This document shows, in pieces, positions 43,261 to 52,442 of a stretch of DNA of 64,000 bases (position 1 is the stretch's first letter; each line of letters opens with the position of its first letter). A program made the position numbers and the translations under genes. Origin of the DNA: Shewanella psychrophila (lineage in GTDB: Bacteria > Pseudomonadota > Gammaproteobacteria > Enterobacterales > Shewanellaceae); contig NZ_CP014782.1 of NCBI RefSeq assembly GCF_002005305.1, positions 1,984,001-2,048,000 of the forward strand. Direction: 5' to 3'. Under the pieces are notes generated by a model. It saw only the letters and a program-made list of their open reading frames with translations, did no database searches and had not been told where the DNA came from.

Positions 43261-45681
43261 ATGACAATAAGCAAAACAACATCTGTTGCACTCAGCTTAT
43301 CAGCCTTGGCTATCGCCATTTCAGCGAATGTACAAGCGGCGCCGACCTTTACCCCGGGGCTTCAATCAAGCGCAGCTGATTTTCAACAACACTCTCCGCT
43401 ACCAAAGCGCTATATAGTAAAGTTTAGAAATGCTCAGGCAGCTTCAAGCTTTCAATCAGCAAGCGATGAAATGGGCGCAATGAGCTATGTACCTAGAACC
43501 AACGAGGTCTTCTCGCATCACAGAACACTCAATAGCGTTTCAGCGAAAGAAATGAAACGAATTGGTCGCAGTAACAGCTATACAGCTAAACTTGACTCTA
43601 AGAGCATTCAATCCCTTCGCCTTCGTTCAGATGTTGATTATGTTGAAGAAGACATGCCTAGGCAGCTACTGAGTGAAACAACACCTTGGGGTCAAACCTA
43701 TGTAGGTGCAACTAGCTTGAGTGACTCAATGGCAGGTAATCGCACTATCTGTATTATCGATTCAGGCTACGATCGCGATCATAGCGACTTGAGTGGCAAT
43801 AATGTCACAGGTACCAATAATTCGGGTACTGGTAACTGGTTCGATCCTGGTAACAACAATGCTCATGGTTCCCATGTGGCAGGCACTATTGCTGCCATCG
43901 CCAACAACTCCGGGGTTGTCGGTGTGATGCCTAACCAGACTGCTAACATTCATGTTATCAAGGTATTTAATGAAGCAGGTTGGGGTTACTCTTCATCTTT
44001 GGTCTCAGCCATAGATACCTGTGTCACCAATGGCTCAAACGTCGTCACTATGTCTTTGGGTGGCAGTAGCTCAAGCACCACAGAAAAAAATGCCATGACG
44101 GCTCATGCAAATAATGGCGTACTATTAATTGCCGCAGCGGGTAACGCTGGTGATAGCACTCACAGCTACCCAGCATCTTATGATGCGGTAATGTCTGTAG
44201 CAGCCGTTGATAACAACAAAGATCACGCTGCATTTTCCCAATACACCAATCAAGTTGAGATTTCTGGCCCCGGTGAAGCAATTCTATCCACGGTGACATT
44301 GGGTGAAGGACGTTTAGCCGACATTACCATTGATGGCCAATCTTACTTTGATAACGGTGTTGTACCACACAATCGTTATGTAAAGTCGGGCACCAACCAT
44401 ATTGGAACCCCAATCAACGGCACTGTAACGGGTGAACTAGCAGAGTGTACTGTCTCTGGTAGCAGCTTTAACTGTGGCGATATGACCGCTAAGGTTTGTT
44501 TGGTCGAACGTGTCGGTAATCAAGGTGCAAGCTACCCTGAGATAGATGCAGTTAAAGCCTGTAACTCGGCGGGTGCAAGTGCGGTTATCGTCTATGGCAA
44601 TACCGCGCTTCCAGGCCTTCAAAACCCTTTCCTTGTGGATACTAATAACGAAGCACCACTGGTTTCTGTATCAGTTGATCGCGCAACGGGTCAGGCACTT
44701 CAAGGGCAAGTAGGTGCCAGTGTGACTGTCGCTAATACGGCAAACGAAGATTACGAATACTATAATGGTACTTCGATGGCTACCCCTCATGTCTCGGGTG
44801 TTGCCACTTTAGTCTGGAGCTATCATACAGACTGTAGTGCCGGCCAAATCCGTAATGCATTGAAAGCCACCGCAGAAGATCTCGATGTTGCTGGCCGTGA
44901 TGATAAGACTGGTTATGGCCTTATCGATGCGGTGGCAGCTAACACCTACCTGGATGCCTCTTGTGACGGTCCTACCGATCCGGGAACAGGTCCTGGAGAG
45001 TCGGTACTTGAAAATGGTGTAGCTAAAAACAGCTTAGCTGCAGCTAAGAATGACGAACTTCACTTCTCACTCGATGTTCCTGCAGATGCAACAGACTTGA
45101 GCTTTACCATGAGTGGCGGCAGCGGCGATGCGGATCTGTATGTACAATACGCAGCGGCGCCCACCACAGGCAGCTATGATTGTCGCCCCTGGAAAGGTGG
45201 CAACAGTGAGTCTTGCCCTATCAGCAATGTACAAACAGGTACTTACTACGTGATGATTCAGGGTTACAGTGACTTCACCGGAGTTAGCTTAGTGGCTAAT
45301 TTCACTGAATCGACTGGCGGCGGTAATACAGGTGGCCCCGCAACCTACAGCAACAATAACAGCTACTCAATTCCTGATAACAGCTCAGTGGGTATCACTA
45401 GTCCGATATCAGCCACTCGAACTGGTGATTCTGGAACTGTGACAGTGAACGTGAACATCAGTCACACCTACATTGGCGATCTGCAAGTTGAGCTGCACAG
45501 CCCATCGGGTCAAGTTGCTATCTTACATGATAATGCTGGCGGTAGTTCAAACGACATAGTCAAGAGCTACACCGCCGATATGGCAGGTGTAGAATCTGCA
45601 GGTGACTGGACACTAAAAGCAGTCGACAGTGCTCGCCAGGATACAGGCAGTATCAACAGCTGGGAGTTGACTTTCCAGTAA
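43261..45681 (+). CDS. secreted S8 subtilisin-like protease with PA, PPC and P domains
   Basis: 806 residues. Signal peptide (1-26, ends VQA), I9-type propeptide (about 48-135, 'KRYIVKF'), S8 catalytic domain with D167 (IIDSGYD), H202 (HGSHVAG) and S505 (GTSMATPHVSG). A protease-associated insertion lies between His and Ser (about 370-475), then a Pro/Gly linker, a PPC domain (about 590-690, 'GSGDADLYVQ') and a C-terminal proprotein-convertase P domain (about 700-806, 'HTYIGDLQVELHSPSG'). Exported alkaline-protease style enzyme of marine bacteria. Stand-alone unit with terminator. Confidence 0.95.
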   Translation: MTISKTTSVALSLSALAIAISANVQAAPTFTPGLQSSAADFQQHSPLPKRYIVKFRNAQAASSFQSASDEMGAMSYVPRTNEVFSHHRTLNSVSAKEMKRIGRSNSYTAKLDSKSIQSLRLRSDVDYVEEDMPRQLLSETTPWGQTYVGATSLSDSMAGNRTICIIDSGYDRDHSDLSGNNVTGTNNSGTGNWFDPGNNNAHGSHVAGTIAAIANNSGVVGVMPNQTANIHVIKVFNEAGWGYSSSLVSAIDTCVTNGSNVVTMSLGGSSSSTTEKNAMTAHANNGVLLIAAAGNAGDSTHSYPASYDAVMSVAAVDNNKDHAAFSQYTNQVEISGPGEAILSTVTLGEGRLADITIDGQSYFDNGVVPHNRYVKSGTNHIGTPINGTVTGELAECTVSGSSFNCGDMTAKVCLVERVGNQGASYPEIDAVKACNSAGASAVIVYGNTALPGLQNPFLVDTNNEAPLVSVSVDRATGQALQGQVGASVTVANTANEDYEYYNGTSMATPHVSGVATLVWSYHTDCSAGQIRNALKATAEDLDVAGRDDKTGYGLIDAVAANTYLDASCDGPTDPGTGPGESVLENGVAKNSLAAAKNDELHFSLDVPADATDLSFTMSGGSGDADLYVQYAAAPTTGSYDCRPWKGGNSESCPISNVQTGTYYVMIQGYSDFTGVSLVANFTESTGGGNTGGPATYSNNNSYSIPDNSSVGITSPISATRTGDSGTVTVNVNISHTYIGDLQVELHSPSGQVAILHDNAGGSSNDIVKSYTADMAGVESAGDWTLKAVDSARQDTGSINSWELTFQ

Positions 45682-45707
45682 GTCTGTTCTCCTTTATAAG
45701 TTTTTAT

Positions 45708-45729
45708 GAGGGCGCATGCGCCCTCTTTT
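45708..45729 (+). terminator. terminator of the subtilase gene
   Basis: GAGGGCGCATGCGCCCTC, an 18-bp perfect palindrome, followed by TTTT; 26 nt after the stop. Confidence 0.85.
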
Positions 45730-45810
45730 CCTCCCCAATAACGCCTCCCCTATTCAATCTTGCTCGTTAACTGATATAATTAATTCAATATCAATTAATC
45801 TAATGAACTC

Positions 45811-46167
45811 ATGACCCAAGTAAACAATCCACTACATGGTATCAAGCTAGAAGACCTACTCACTGACTTAGTCGAACATTATGGCTGGGAAGAGCTAGGC
45901 GCTCGCATCGATGTTCGTTGCTTTAATCATGATCCAAGTATTAAATCCAGCTTGCGCTTCCTGCGTAAGACTCTTTGGGCGAGAGAAAAGGTTGAATATC
46001 TTTATCTTAAGATGAATAAATTACCTTTACCAGCAAGAAAGCCCAAAGATGACCACTACCAAGCCAGTGATAAGAGCTTACGCGCAGCCAGTGACAGATC
46101 AAATGCTAAATCTGATAAGCATAGCGATGATGACAAACAGCTCAATTCAAATATCTGGGGAAGTTAA
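45811..46167 (+). CDS. VF530 family (DUF2132) protein
   Basis: 118 residues. The first 70 match the VF530 fold family: 'NPLHGIKLEDLLTDLVEHYGWEELG' split around 6-30, 'IDVRCFNHDPSIKSSLRFLRKT' and 'WAREKVEYLYL'. VF530 proteins are small and thought to bind DNA. The charged C-terminal tail (75-118) is species-specific. Confidence 0.9.
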   Translation: MTQVNNPLHGIKLEDLLTDLVEHYGWEELGARIDVRCFNHDPSIKSSLRFLRKTLWAREKVEYLYLKMNKLPLPARKPKDDHYQASDKSLRAASDRSNAKSDKHSDDDKQLNSNIWGS

Positions 46168-46186
46168 CACTTTCAATTAATCATAA

Positions 46187-46223
46187 AAAAAGCCGGATAG
46201 ACCATAGCGTCTATCCGGCTTTT
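46187..46223. terminator. bidirectional terminator
   Basis: AAAAGCCGGATAGAC/GTCTATCCGGCTTTT with a 6-nt loop between the convergent VF530 and malate-synthase-G-like genes; U-runs on both strands. Confidence 0.92.
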
Positions 46224-46247
46224 CTATGTCAATAATACTGATTGGTA

Positions 46248-46763
46248 CTAACCTTTAAGCGGGTAATCCTTACCATCTTTCGCCGTAAAAAGTTGCGAGG
46301 CTTGTGAGCCTTCAATATTTCGCTTCTCTTCAATATTAAGCAAGCTAATCCAGTACTCATGCCCTTCTAATCTGACATCATCTATGTGGGCCTGATCTTT
46401 ATTACCCGTTTTCCCGCCGCGATCGAAGCTCAGTTCCACATGGGTGCCATTACTGTTAAGCAAGATAGCTTCAGGTTCACTCTTATGGCCGTTTAACGCG
46501 ACAAATTGCCCTGAATCTTTCAAACCTGTATGGGTTCCGTCGGTAAAAAACATCAAGAGTTGCTGGTAATAAACGACGTAACTGCACACCTCTTTATGGG
46601 AACCGTTAGCTAATGGAAATGTGTTATCCAGAAACTGCTTGGCATTTGCCATTGTGTCAGTATCTGTGACTGCTTCTGCAGTTTTCACATTGACAATTCC
46701 GGCATTGATAAGGTTTGTAAAGTTCTGCTCGCCATACTCATTACTGATAGTTGATATATCCAT
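46248..46763 (-). CDS. stand-alone malate synthase G alpha/beta-domain-like protein
   Basis: 171 residues. Residues 40-135 align with the alpha/beta domain of malate synthase G: 'QFLDNTFPLANGSHKEV' (GlcB: RFLDESLPLENGSYQDV), 'LKDSGQFVALNGHKSEPEAILLNSNGTHVEL' split over 81-111 (GlcB: [31 protein letters not shown]), and 'DQAHIDDVRLE'. The TIM barrel with the catalytic Arg, Glu and Asp residues is absent, so it cannot be a malate synthase. It might bind acyl-CoA or serve as a structural or regulatory domain (inference). SD AGGATAAGG precedes the ATG. Divergent from a DUF3612-type regulator. The comparison is from memory. Confidence 0.65.
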   Translation of the reverse strand: MDISTISNEYGEQNFTNLINAGIVNVKTAEAVTDTDTMANAKQFLDNTFPLANGSHKEVCSYVVYYQQLLMFFTDGTHTGLKDSGQFVALNGHKSEPEAILLNSNGTHVELSFDRGGKTGNKDQAHIDDVRLEGHEYWISLLNIEEKRNIEGSQASQLFTAKDGKDYPLKG

Positions 46764-46942
46764 AGCCTTATCCTCTCAAATCAATCTCGGGTTATTTTCC
46801 ATTATTAACAAACGACTAGAATTTTCCTGTTAAATTATCACGTAATTTTTCATTTATGTTTAACGTGAGTCACTCATATTCATTCTTTCTCGATTGCTTG
46901 ATTTGTAGTCTAGCTAATTTTTCACTACAATTTCACAATTAA

Positions 46943-46965
46943 AATTTTACAGTGTGAATTTTACA
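46943..46965. promoter_or_regulatory. direct repeats before the XRE regulator
   Basis: AATTTTACA occurs at 46943-46951 and 46957-46965 (14-bp period), 3 bp before the ATG. An outer dyad TTCACA (46932-46937) / TGTGAA (46953-46958) overlaps it. Possible autoregulatory operator. Confidence 0.3.
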
Positions 46966-46967
46966 AA

Positions 46968-48497
46968 ATGAGAACAACAAAAAGCTTAATGCGAAAATCA
47001 CATTTTCTTGGTACTAAGATCCGCAACCTAAGAAAAAGAAACCATCTCACCATGGAAGATCTTTCGGCCCGCTGCGTGCGAGTCGACCCGGAATCCGCAC
47101 CATCGGTATCATACCTATCCATGATAGAACGTGGTAAGCGAGTCCCCAGTGCTGGCATGTTAGCTGTTATCGCGGCAGTGTTTCAGAAAGAGGTAGATTG
47201 GTTTTTAGATGATGCACCGGAAGATCAAGCAATTACGCCAGAGAAAGGACGCCGTGGTGGTATAAACGGTATGGCACTGGAGCCAAGTTTCTTGTTTTCC
47301 AAAGATATATTACAGATAGCCATACCCGAAATGTTGTCACAAACAGGTATCACCGGACGACAGTTTGCCCATCTTTTGATCCGCGCCCATCAAGAACATC
47401 ATCAGAATCACTTCCCAGATCTCGAACGTGCAGCCGAAGAGATAGGTCAAAAACGCCTACCACTCGCATTGGAAGATATTATGGATATCGCCAAGGGAAT
47501 GGGGCTCAAGATAAAATGGGTCGACCGCGCCCCAAAGGATGTTACTGATGAGATGGGAGCAACATCCACTCAACTAGTGACCTCATTTTTTGAACCACCT
47601 TCAACCATCTATATCAATAAACACCTGAAAACGAATTCGACTCGACTCAAGTATGATCTGGCCGTACACATAGGTCACTGTGTATTACACAACAAGGATG
47701 GATTAAAGTCAGTACTCACCACAGGGCGGAGTCAGGTCAGCACTGAGATGGATAATGGCACACCACAGTCTTCTACAGTCAATGCACAAGATATTCTTCA
47801 CGCCTGGCGTGATTTCGAATCCAGTTTCTTCGCCGGTGCCCTACTTTGCCCCAAAGTCCCCTTCAGACAGATGTTAGATCGCCATGGCTATGAGATTAAT
47901 GTTCATGAGAAAGTGGGGGTCTCCGCATCGGTCGCCATGCGCCGTATGACGGTTGTCTCGCCCTATCCGCACTGGCACTATTTCGATGCCTATGCGCCGG
48001 GAAAATTAAAGGCCGTATATCGTGGCAATGGTATTCCCCTTCCCTGGGGAAACATGCGCTTAGTTCAAGACCCCTGTCAACATTGGGCTGTCTTTAGAAA
48101 AATCAATGAAGCCAGTGCTGGCTCATCTGCACAGTTGTCGATACTCGATGTCGATAATGAGCCTAGGATCTACAGCTGTGAATCGGTAAGAGTAAAGGAT
48201 ATGGCGGATAACAATCACGTACTCTGTGCTGGCATAGATCTTAACCCCGCTATCGATGCGCAAGGAGGAGACGCCAATGCATTAGCCTCTGAATTAAAAC
48301 AAGCTTGCGTTAAACATGGTGGTGAAGCCGAGATCCCTAGGGCCATAAAGAAGAATTTGATGAGTGTGGCTAAAATTCTTAATATCAACTGGGTCGAGCG
48401 AGGCATAGATACTCAAGCCAGACTCATCTGCTCAAGAGGCGCTGTCTGTCCACGTCAGCCTACTTGTTATGAAGCAGGCAAGCCTCAATGTGAGTAG
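46968..48497 (+). CDS. XRE-family regulator with DUF3612-type C-terminal domain
   Basis: 509 residues. N-terminal helix-turn-helix (about 14-75, 'LGTKIRNLRKRNHLTMEDLSARC'), a middle region reminiscent of IrrE/ImmA-like domains ('LAVHIGHCVLHN' but without an evident HExxH), and a long C-terminal domain ending in four cysteines (C488, C494, C500, C508). The architecture resembles RamB/ScfR-type regulators of acetate and short-chain acyl metabolism. Two AATTTTACA direct repeats overlap the region just before its ATG. No good SD; Met8 is an alternative start. Confidence 0.75.
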   Translation: MRTTKSLMRKSHFLGTKIRNLRKRNHLTMEDLSARCVRVDPESAPSVSYLSMIERGKRVPSAGMLAVIAAVFQKEVDWFLDDAPEDQAITPEKGRRGGINGMALEPSFLFSKDILQIAIPEMLSQTGITGRQFAHLLIRAHQEHHQNHFPDLERAAEEIGQKRLPLALEDIMDIAKGMGLKIKWVDRAPKDVTDEMGATSTQLVTSFFEPPSTIYINKHLKTNSTRLKYDLAVHIGHCVLHNKDGLKSVLTTGRSQVSTEMDNGTPQSSTVNAQDILHAWRDFESSFFAGALLCPKVPFRQMLDRHGYEINVHEKVGVSASVAMRRMTVVSPYPHWHYFDAYAPGKLKAVYRGNGIPLPWGNMRLVQDPCQHWAVFRKINEASAGSSAQLSILDVDNEPRIYSCESVRVKDMADNNHVLCAGIDLNPAIDAQGGDANALASELKQACVKHGGEAEIPRAIKKNLMSVAKILNINWVERGIDTQARLICSRGAVCPRQPTCYEAGKPQCE

Positions 48498-48597
48498 ATA
48501 ATTGAATTAATGAAACAAAGAGCCACAGAACACAATTACGGCTCTTTATTGTGATAATACCGATTGGTATAATTAAAACTAACAAACACGAGTTAGC

Positions 48598-50316
48598 TCA
48601 GATCTTAAACTGCTGTACTAAGCTGGCTAAATGTCGGGAAAGTTGCAACAAGTTTTCACTGGCCGACACGGTATTTTCTACGGCTTGAGTCGTTGAGATA
48701 GACCCATCACTGATTGACACTACATTTTGATTAATTTCAGCCGCCACTAGTGCCTGCTGCTCTGCAGAAGTATCGATCATGGCATTAAGCTCATTTATTT
48801 CGCTGATTTGATCTTCAATAGTCTTCAGGGCGGTACCGGCTTTTTCCGCTTGTTCAACAACAGATTTAGCATCCTCATCACCTTGGGACATGACGCTTAC
48901 TGCTTGCTGAGTGCCTGACTGCAGGTTACTGATAATCTTATTTATCTCTTCTGTTGATTCATGAGTCCTTTTGGCTAATGTGCGTACCTCATCGGCAACG
49001 ACGGCAAAACCTCGACCCGCTTCACCCGCCCTAGCCGCTTCAATCGCCGCATTGAGTGCCAGAAGATTAGTCTGCTCAGATATACCTCGAATAACATCCA
49101 GTACAGTCCCTATAACATTGCTGTCTTTCTCAACCCGAGCGATAGCCTGATTAGCATCTGAAATCATATTTGAGAGGCCTAAGGTTTGCTCTACCGAATT
49201 CTCTACCATTTTACGGCCATGGCTCGCAGCATCGGTCGCGTTAAGGGTCGCCTGCTTTGCATGCTCGGTATGTTGGGCCACTTCTTGTACCGTAGTGGCC
49301 ATTTGATTTATTGCCGCAGCGACTTGCTCAGTCGATTGCTGCTGTAGCACCACTCCCTGCTTGGTCTCCTGCATTATGCTCACCAGTTCGGAAACCGCTG
49401 TATCGAGTTGCTGACAAGCATCGGTCACCTTGCTCACGATAGTGGAAAATTGCTCCATCATGCGGTTGAAAGCGACCCCTGTAACGCCAATTTCATCCAT
49501 ACTTCTCACTTCGAACCGGCTGGTCAGATCCGATTGTTTTTCGATGCGCTCAACGGTGCTTCGAAGCCGCTCTATGGGCGAACAAATCTCTCTACGCATC
49601 ACATAGGTATAGATAATGCTCAATATAATAATGATGATAAGTAATATCAAAGACAGGGTGAACAATTCAGCAGTCTTATAAACTATGCTATCAGCCGCCT
49701 CCCTCACTTGATTACCGGAACGAGTCACTTCTAAATTGGCCGATTTGGCTTGCAGACTGACCTGTTCGAAATTTTTATCGGCAGTTTGTTGAAAATGTAA
49801 TATCAACAGTTCTATATCCTCAGCCTGCTTTCTGCTACCAGCAATCAATGAGTTACCTTTAACTCGGTTGTCATCGACATAAGCATCTACAGCCTCAAGC
49901 ATCACATCATAAAACGCCTGTGTTTTATCTGTGAGTATCTTAGCTAAGTCCCCATCTTGGGTCGCCAGCTCCGCAAGTTTGCTATTAAGGTTCTCCTGGG
50001 TGGTATTTGCCTGATCTTCCGCTTCATTTAACCAGCTAACCGACAAGTCCAATAGCCAAGCCCTCAGCTCCCGAAACTCTTTATCGATCTCACTGGCCAG
50101 TAAGTATTTATTACGCTCGTCTCTTTGTAGCAGCTGCATCTCTTCTTGGTGTTTAATCGCGCTAATCTGCTGCTCGACCAACTCTTGCTGTTCAACACTG
50201 ATCGAAGAGATACTTTCAACCGTTGTCAGCACATAAATCAATGCAAAAGCCATTACAGCCGAAAAAACAAAGCTGCCTGCAACCAATTTGGTCGATATCG
50301 TCATATTTTTAAACAT
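48598..50316 (-). CDS. methyl-accepting chemotaxis protein
   Basis: 572 residues from ATG 50316, 13 nt after the DUF3365 stop; an in-frame GTG at 50361 would overlap that gene. Membrane helices about 8-31 and 217-239 bracket a helical periplasmic sensor of about 185 residues. HAMP (about 240-292) and the signalling domain follow, with hairpin tip 'ISEQTNLLALNAAIEAARAG' intact. No CheR-docking pentapeptide at the C-terminus. It is probably translated with the upstream haem protein. Confidence 0.92.
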   Translation of the reverse strand: MFKNMTISTKLVAGSFVFSAVMAFALIYVLTTVESISSISVEQQELVEQQISAIKHQEEMQLLQRDERNKYLLASEIDKEFRELRAWLLDLSVSWLNEAEDQANTTQENLNSKLAELATQDGDLAKILTDKTQAFYDVMLEAVDAYVDDNRVKGNSLIAGSRKQAEDIELLILHFQQTADKNFEQVSLQAKSANLEVTRSGNQVREAADSIVYKTAELFTLSLILLIIIIILSIIYTYVMRREICSPIERLRSTVERIEKQSDLTSRFEVRSMDEIGVTGVAFNRMMEQFSTIVSKVTDACQQLDTAVSELVSIMQETKQGVVLQQQSTEQVAAAINQMATTVQEVAQHTEHAKQATLNATDAASHGRKMVENSVEQTLGLSNMISDANQAIARVEKDSNVIGTVLDVIRGISEQTNLLALNAAIEAARAGEAGRGFAVVADEVRTLAKRTHESTEEINKIISNLQSGTQQAVSVMSQGDEDAKSVVEQAEKAGTALKTIEDQISEINELNAMIDTSAEQQALVAAEINQNVVSISDGSISTTQAVENTVSASENLLQLSRHLASLVQQFKI

Positions 50317-50329
50317 ACCACTACTGCCT

Positions 50330-51064
50330 CTACTGGTAGATGACCAAACTGATCGCTCCACCTAACTCACCTAAAACACCTCCCTCTTTCTTACCACCGG
50401 TAATGTCCCTCTCTCCTTTTGGCATCCCATGACAACCTAAACATGACTTGCCATAGTATTCAGGCAAGATAAACCTAAATGCATCTTTCCCCTTGACCTT
50501 TGAGTCCTCAGAAAATGATGCACCTTTGGTATAATCGGCACTCTTAAACAGAGTTTCTATGACATTATTTTCCCATTTATCAGGTCTGTTAGCCCGGTTT
50601 CTCACATAACTCTTAGGCGCTGTAAGTTTGATTTTCATCTTTCCAGCCATGCTGGAACTGAATTTATTAGCCACCTGCCTAGCAAAAATTGCGGGTAAGA
50701 AACCTTTAAATCCCACGCCTTTCTCATTGATTAGATCTTGGTTTTCATCCATGACAGCCACCACCGCAGACAACATGGCACTCTGGGCGTCGGTAAGATT
50801 TTCTGTATCTAAGGGAGTACCACTAGCTTCAGCATAATTTACAAGAGCTTGCTCCCTGACCGATGCACCCGAAAATCCTTTATCACCTATGGAAGCATCG
50901 TTGATATGCTGTTGATTTTCTGAGATAACTTTCCTAGCTGCACGATAGAGCGTAGTAAGCTCTTGGCTTATCTCTGAATTTGAATTTGCCACTGCGACTT
51001 CGACGTCAGTAAAGAAAAGTAGGAAAACGCAGATTAATGACCCCAATACACGTGATGTGAACAT
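50330..51064 (-). CDS. DUF3365 (Tll0287-like) c-type haem protein
   Basis: From ATG 51064 (AGGA 8 nt upstream) 244 residues; a GTG at 51112 is a less likely start. Signal peptide (about 1-26), then a DUF3365 domain whose single haem-binding motif C208-LG-C211-H212 indicates covalent c-type haem in the periplasm. Such domains occur as sensor modules of kinases and chemoreceptors; here it is a separate protein encoded just before a chemoreceptor. Confidence 0.85.
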   Translation of the reverse strand: MFTSRVLGSLICVFLLFFTDVEVAVANSNSEISQELTTLYRAARKVISENQQHINDASIGDKGFSGASVREQALVNYAEASGTPLDTENLTDAQSAMLSAVVAVMDENQDLINEKGVGFKGFLPAIFARQVANKFSSSMAGKMKIKLTAPKSYVRNRANRPDKWENNVIETLFKSADYTKGASFSEDSKVKGKDAFRFILPEYYGKSCLGCHGMPKGERDITGGKKEGGVLGELGGAISLVIYQ

Positions 51065-51312
51065 GGCGACCGTCCTGTTAAAAGCGCTCCCCAGCCAAGT
51101 TAAAATCGACACTTAACTCAGTTCAGGGCAGCTGACTAAACATCTTTTAATTATAGTAACCATTCACTCAAGTGTTTGGTTTTTGACCACCTATTGGTTG
51201 TCTAAAAAGTAATAGAAATACCAAAGAAAAATAGTGCACTCTGGTTAGTTGCATAAAGAAGGAGAGCCACGACCAATCCGTGCTCCCTCCTTTAGTCAAA
51301 CGAAATGCTCTA

Positions 51313-52308
51313 CTACGCCCTCAATGCTATTTTTCCAACTGCGGCGCCAGATTCTAAACGTGCATGAGCATCGGCAACTTGCCAGATAGTAAAGTCAGAT
51401 TCATCGAGCAAGGGGATAATTGCACCAGAATCTACCAGTTTAGCTATCTGAGTTAAGATCTCACCATGTGATTGCCGATTAATCCCTTCGACCATAGGGA
51501 TAAGCATAAGTACACTGTGAAAGCTCAAACTTTTCAATGCCACCTGTAATACGTTATCTATGGGTAAAGTGGTGGCTACAGCACCATTAAACCGAGCGGC
51601 CTCGAAGCTAAGCTGAATATTGTCACCGGCTACAGTATCAAATATGGCATCGAACCCCACGCCGTCAGTATACTGCTGAACGTAGTCGGTGACAGATTGC
51701 TGCTTGATATCGACTAAGTTATCGGCGCCAATACCGGCAGCAATGTTCATATTACGCGGCGTCGATGTCGCGGTGACTTCGGCGCCAAGATGCTTGGCCA
51801 GTTGGATAGCTATATGGCCTACTCCACCCGTCGCGCCATGGATCAGCACCTTATCACCTTGCTTGACTCTTAGTTTATTGCACAAGGCTTCCCATGCCGT
51901 AATAGACACTAAAGGAAGCACCGCAGCCTGCTTCATGGTCAAGGTTTTAGGTTTAATAGCCATTAAGTCAGCATCGACCAACATAAATTCCGCTAACGCC
52001 CCATCGATACCCGCTATCCCCCCCGCACAGCCGTAAACCTCATCGCCCACCTTGAAATGACTCACGTCATCGGCCACTTCGGTCACTACTCCTGCTACAT
52101 CACCGTGGAGTATTTCAGGTAAATTTGCAGACCAAGGGGTATCACTCGAGCGCAACATGGTATCTAACGGATTAACGCTCGAGGCCTTCACTTCCACCAG
52201 CATATGGCCAAGTTTCAATACCGGCTTAGCTTTTTCGGTCAGTTGAAACACATCGCTGGAACCCAGTTGTTTTATGATCATAGCTTTCATATTTATCGTC
52301 TCTGTCAT
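51313..52308 (-). CDS. zinc-type alcohol dehydrogenase / quinone oxidoreductase family protein
   Basis: 331 residues, medium-chain dehydrogenase/reductase. NADPH motif 'VLIHGATGGVGHIAIQLAKHLGAEV' split around 155-179; GroES-like N-terminal domain. The structural-zinc cysteines are absent, as in quinone oxidoreductases. ATG 52290 (MKAMIIKQLG) is an alternative start. Divergent from the LysR gene, a common regulator/target layout. Confidence 0.87.
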   Translation of the reverse strand: MTETINMKAMIIKQLGSSDVFQLTEKAKPVLKLGHMLVEVKASSVNPLDTMLRSSDTPWSANLPEILHGDVAGVVTEVADDVSHFKVGDEVYGCAGGIAGIDGALAEFMLVDADLMAIKPKTLTMKQAAVLPLVSITAWEALCNKLRVKQGDKVLIHGATGGVGHIAIQLAKHLGAEVTATSTPRNMNIAAGIGADNLVDIKQQSVTDYVQQYTDGVGFDAIFDTVAGDNIQLSFEAARFNGAVATTLPIDNVLQVALKSLSFHSVLMLIPMVEGINRQSHGEILTQIAKLVDSGAIIPLLDESDFTIWQVADAHARLESGAAVGKIALRA

Positions 52309-52378
52309 TGAATGGTTACTCGTTAATGGGGTTATTCTAGTTATTGCCTAACAAACCATCAACGCACCACAACGCAAA

Positions 52379-52405
52379 CCATTTTTGTCTTTTAGACAAC
52401 AATGG
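52379..52405. promoter_or_regulatory. 27-bp dyad in the oxidoreductase/LysR spacer
   Basis: CCATT and AATGG flank the perfect inverted repeat TTGTCT-TTT-AGACAA (52385-52399); twelve of thirteen arm positions are symmetrical. Likely operator of the divergent LysR regulator. Confidence 0.5.
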
Positions 52406-52442
52406 TATTCTAGTCATATCACACTAATATTGAGGTACACTC

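Noticed and set aside
46248..46763. Functional malate synthase
   Set aside because: Only the non-catalytic domain is recognisable; 171 residues cannot hold the barrel and its catalytic residues.
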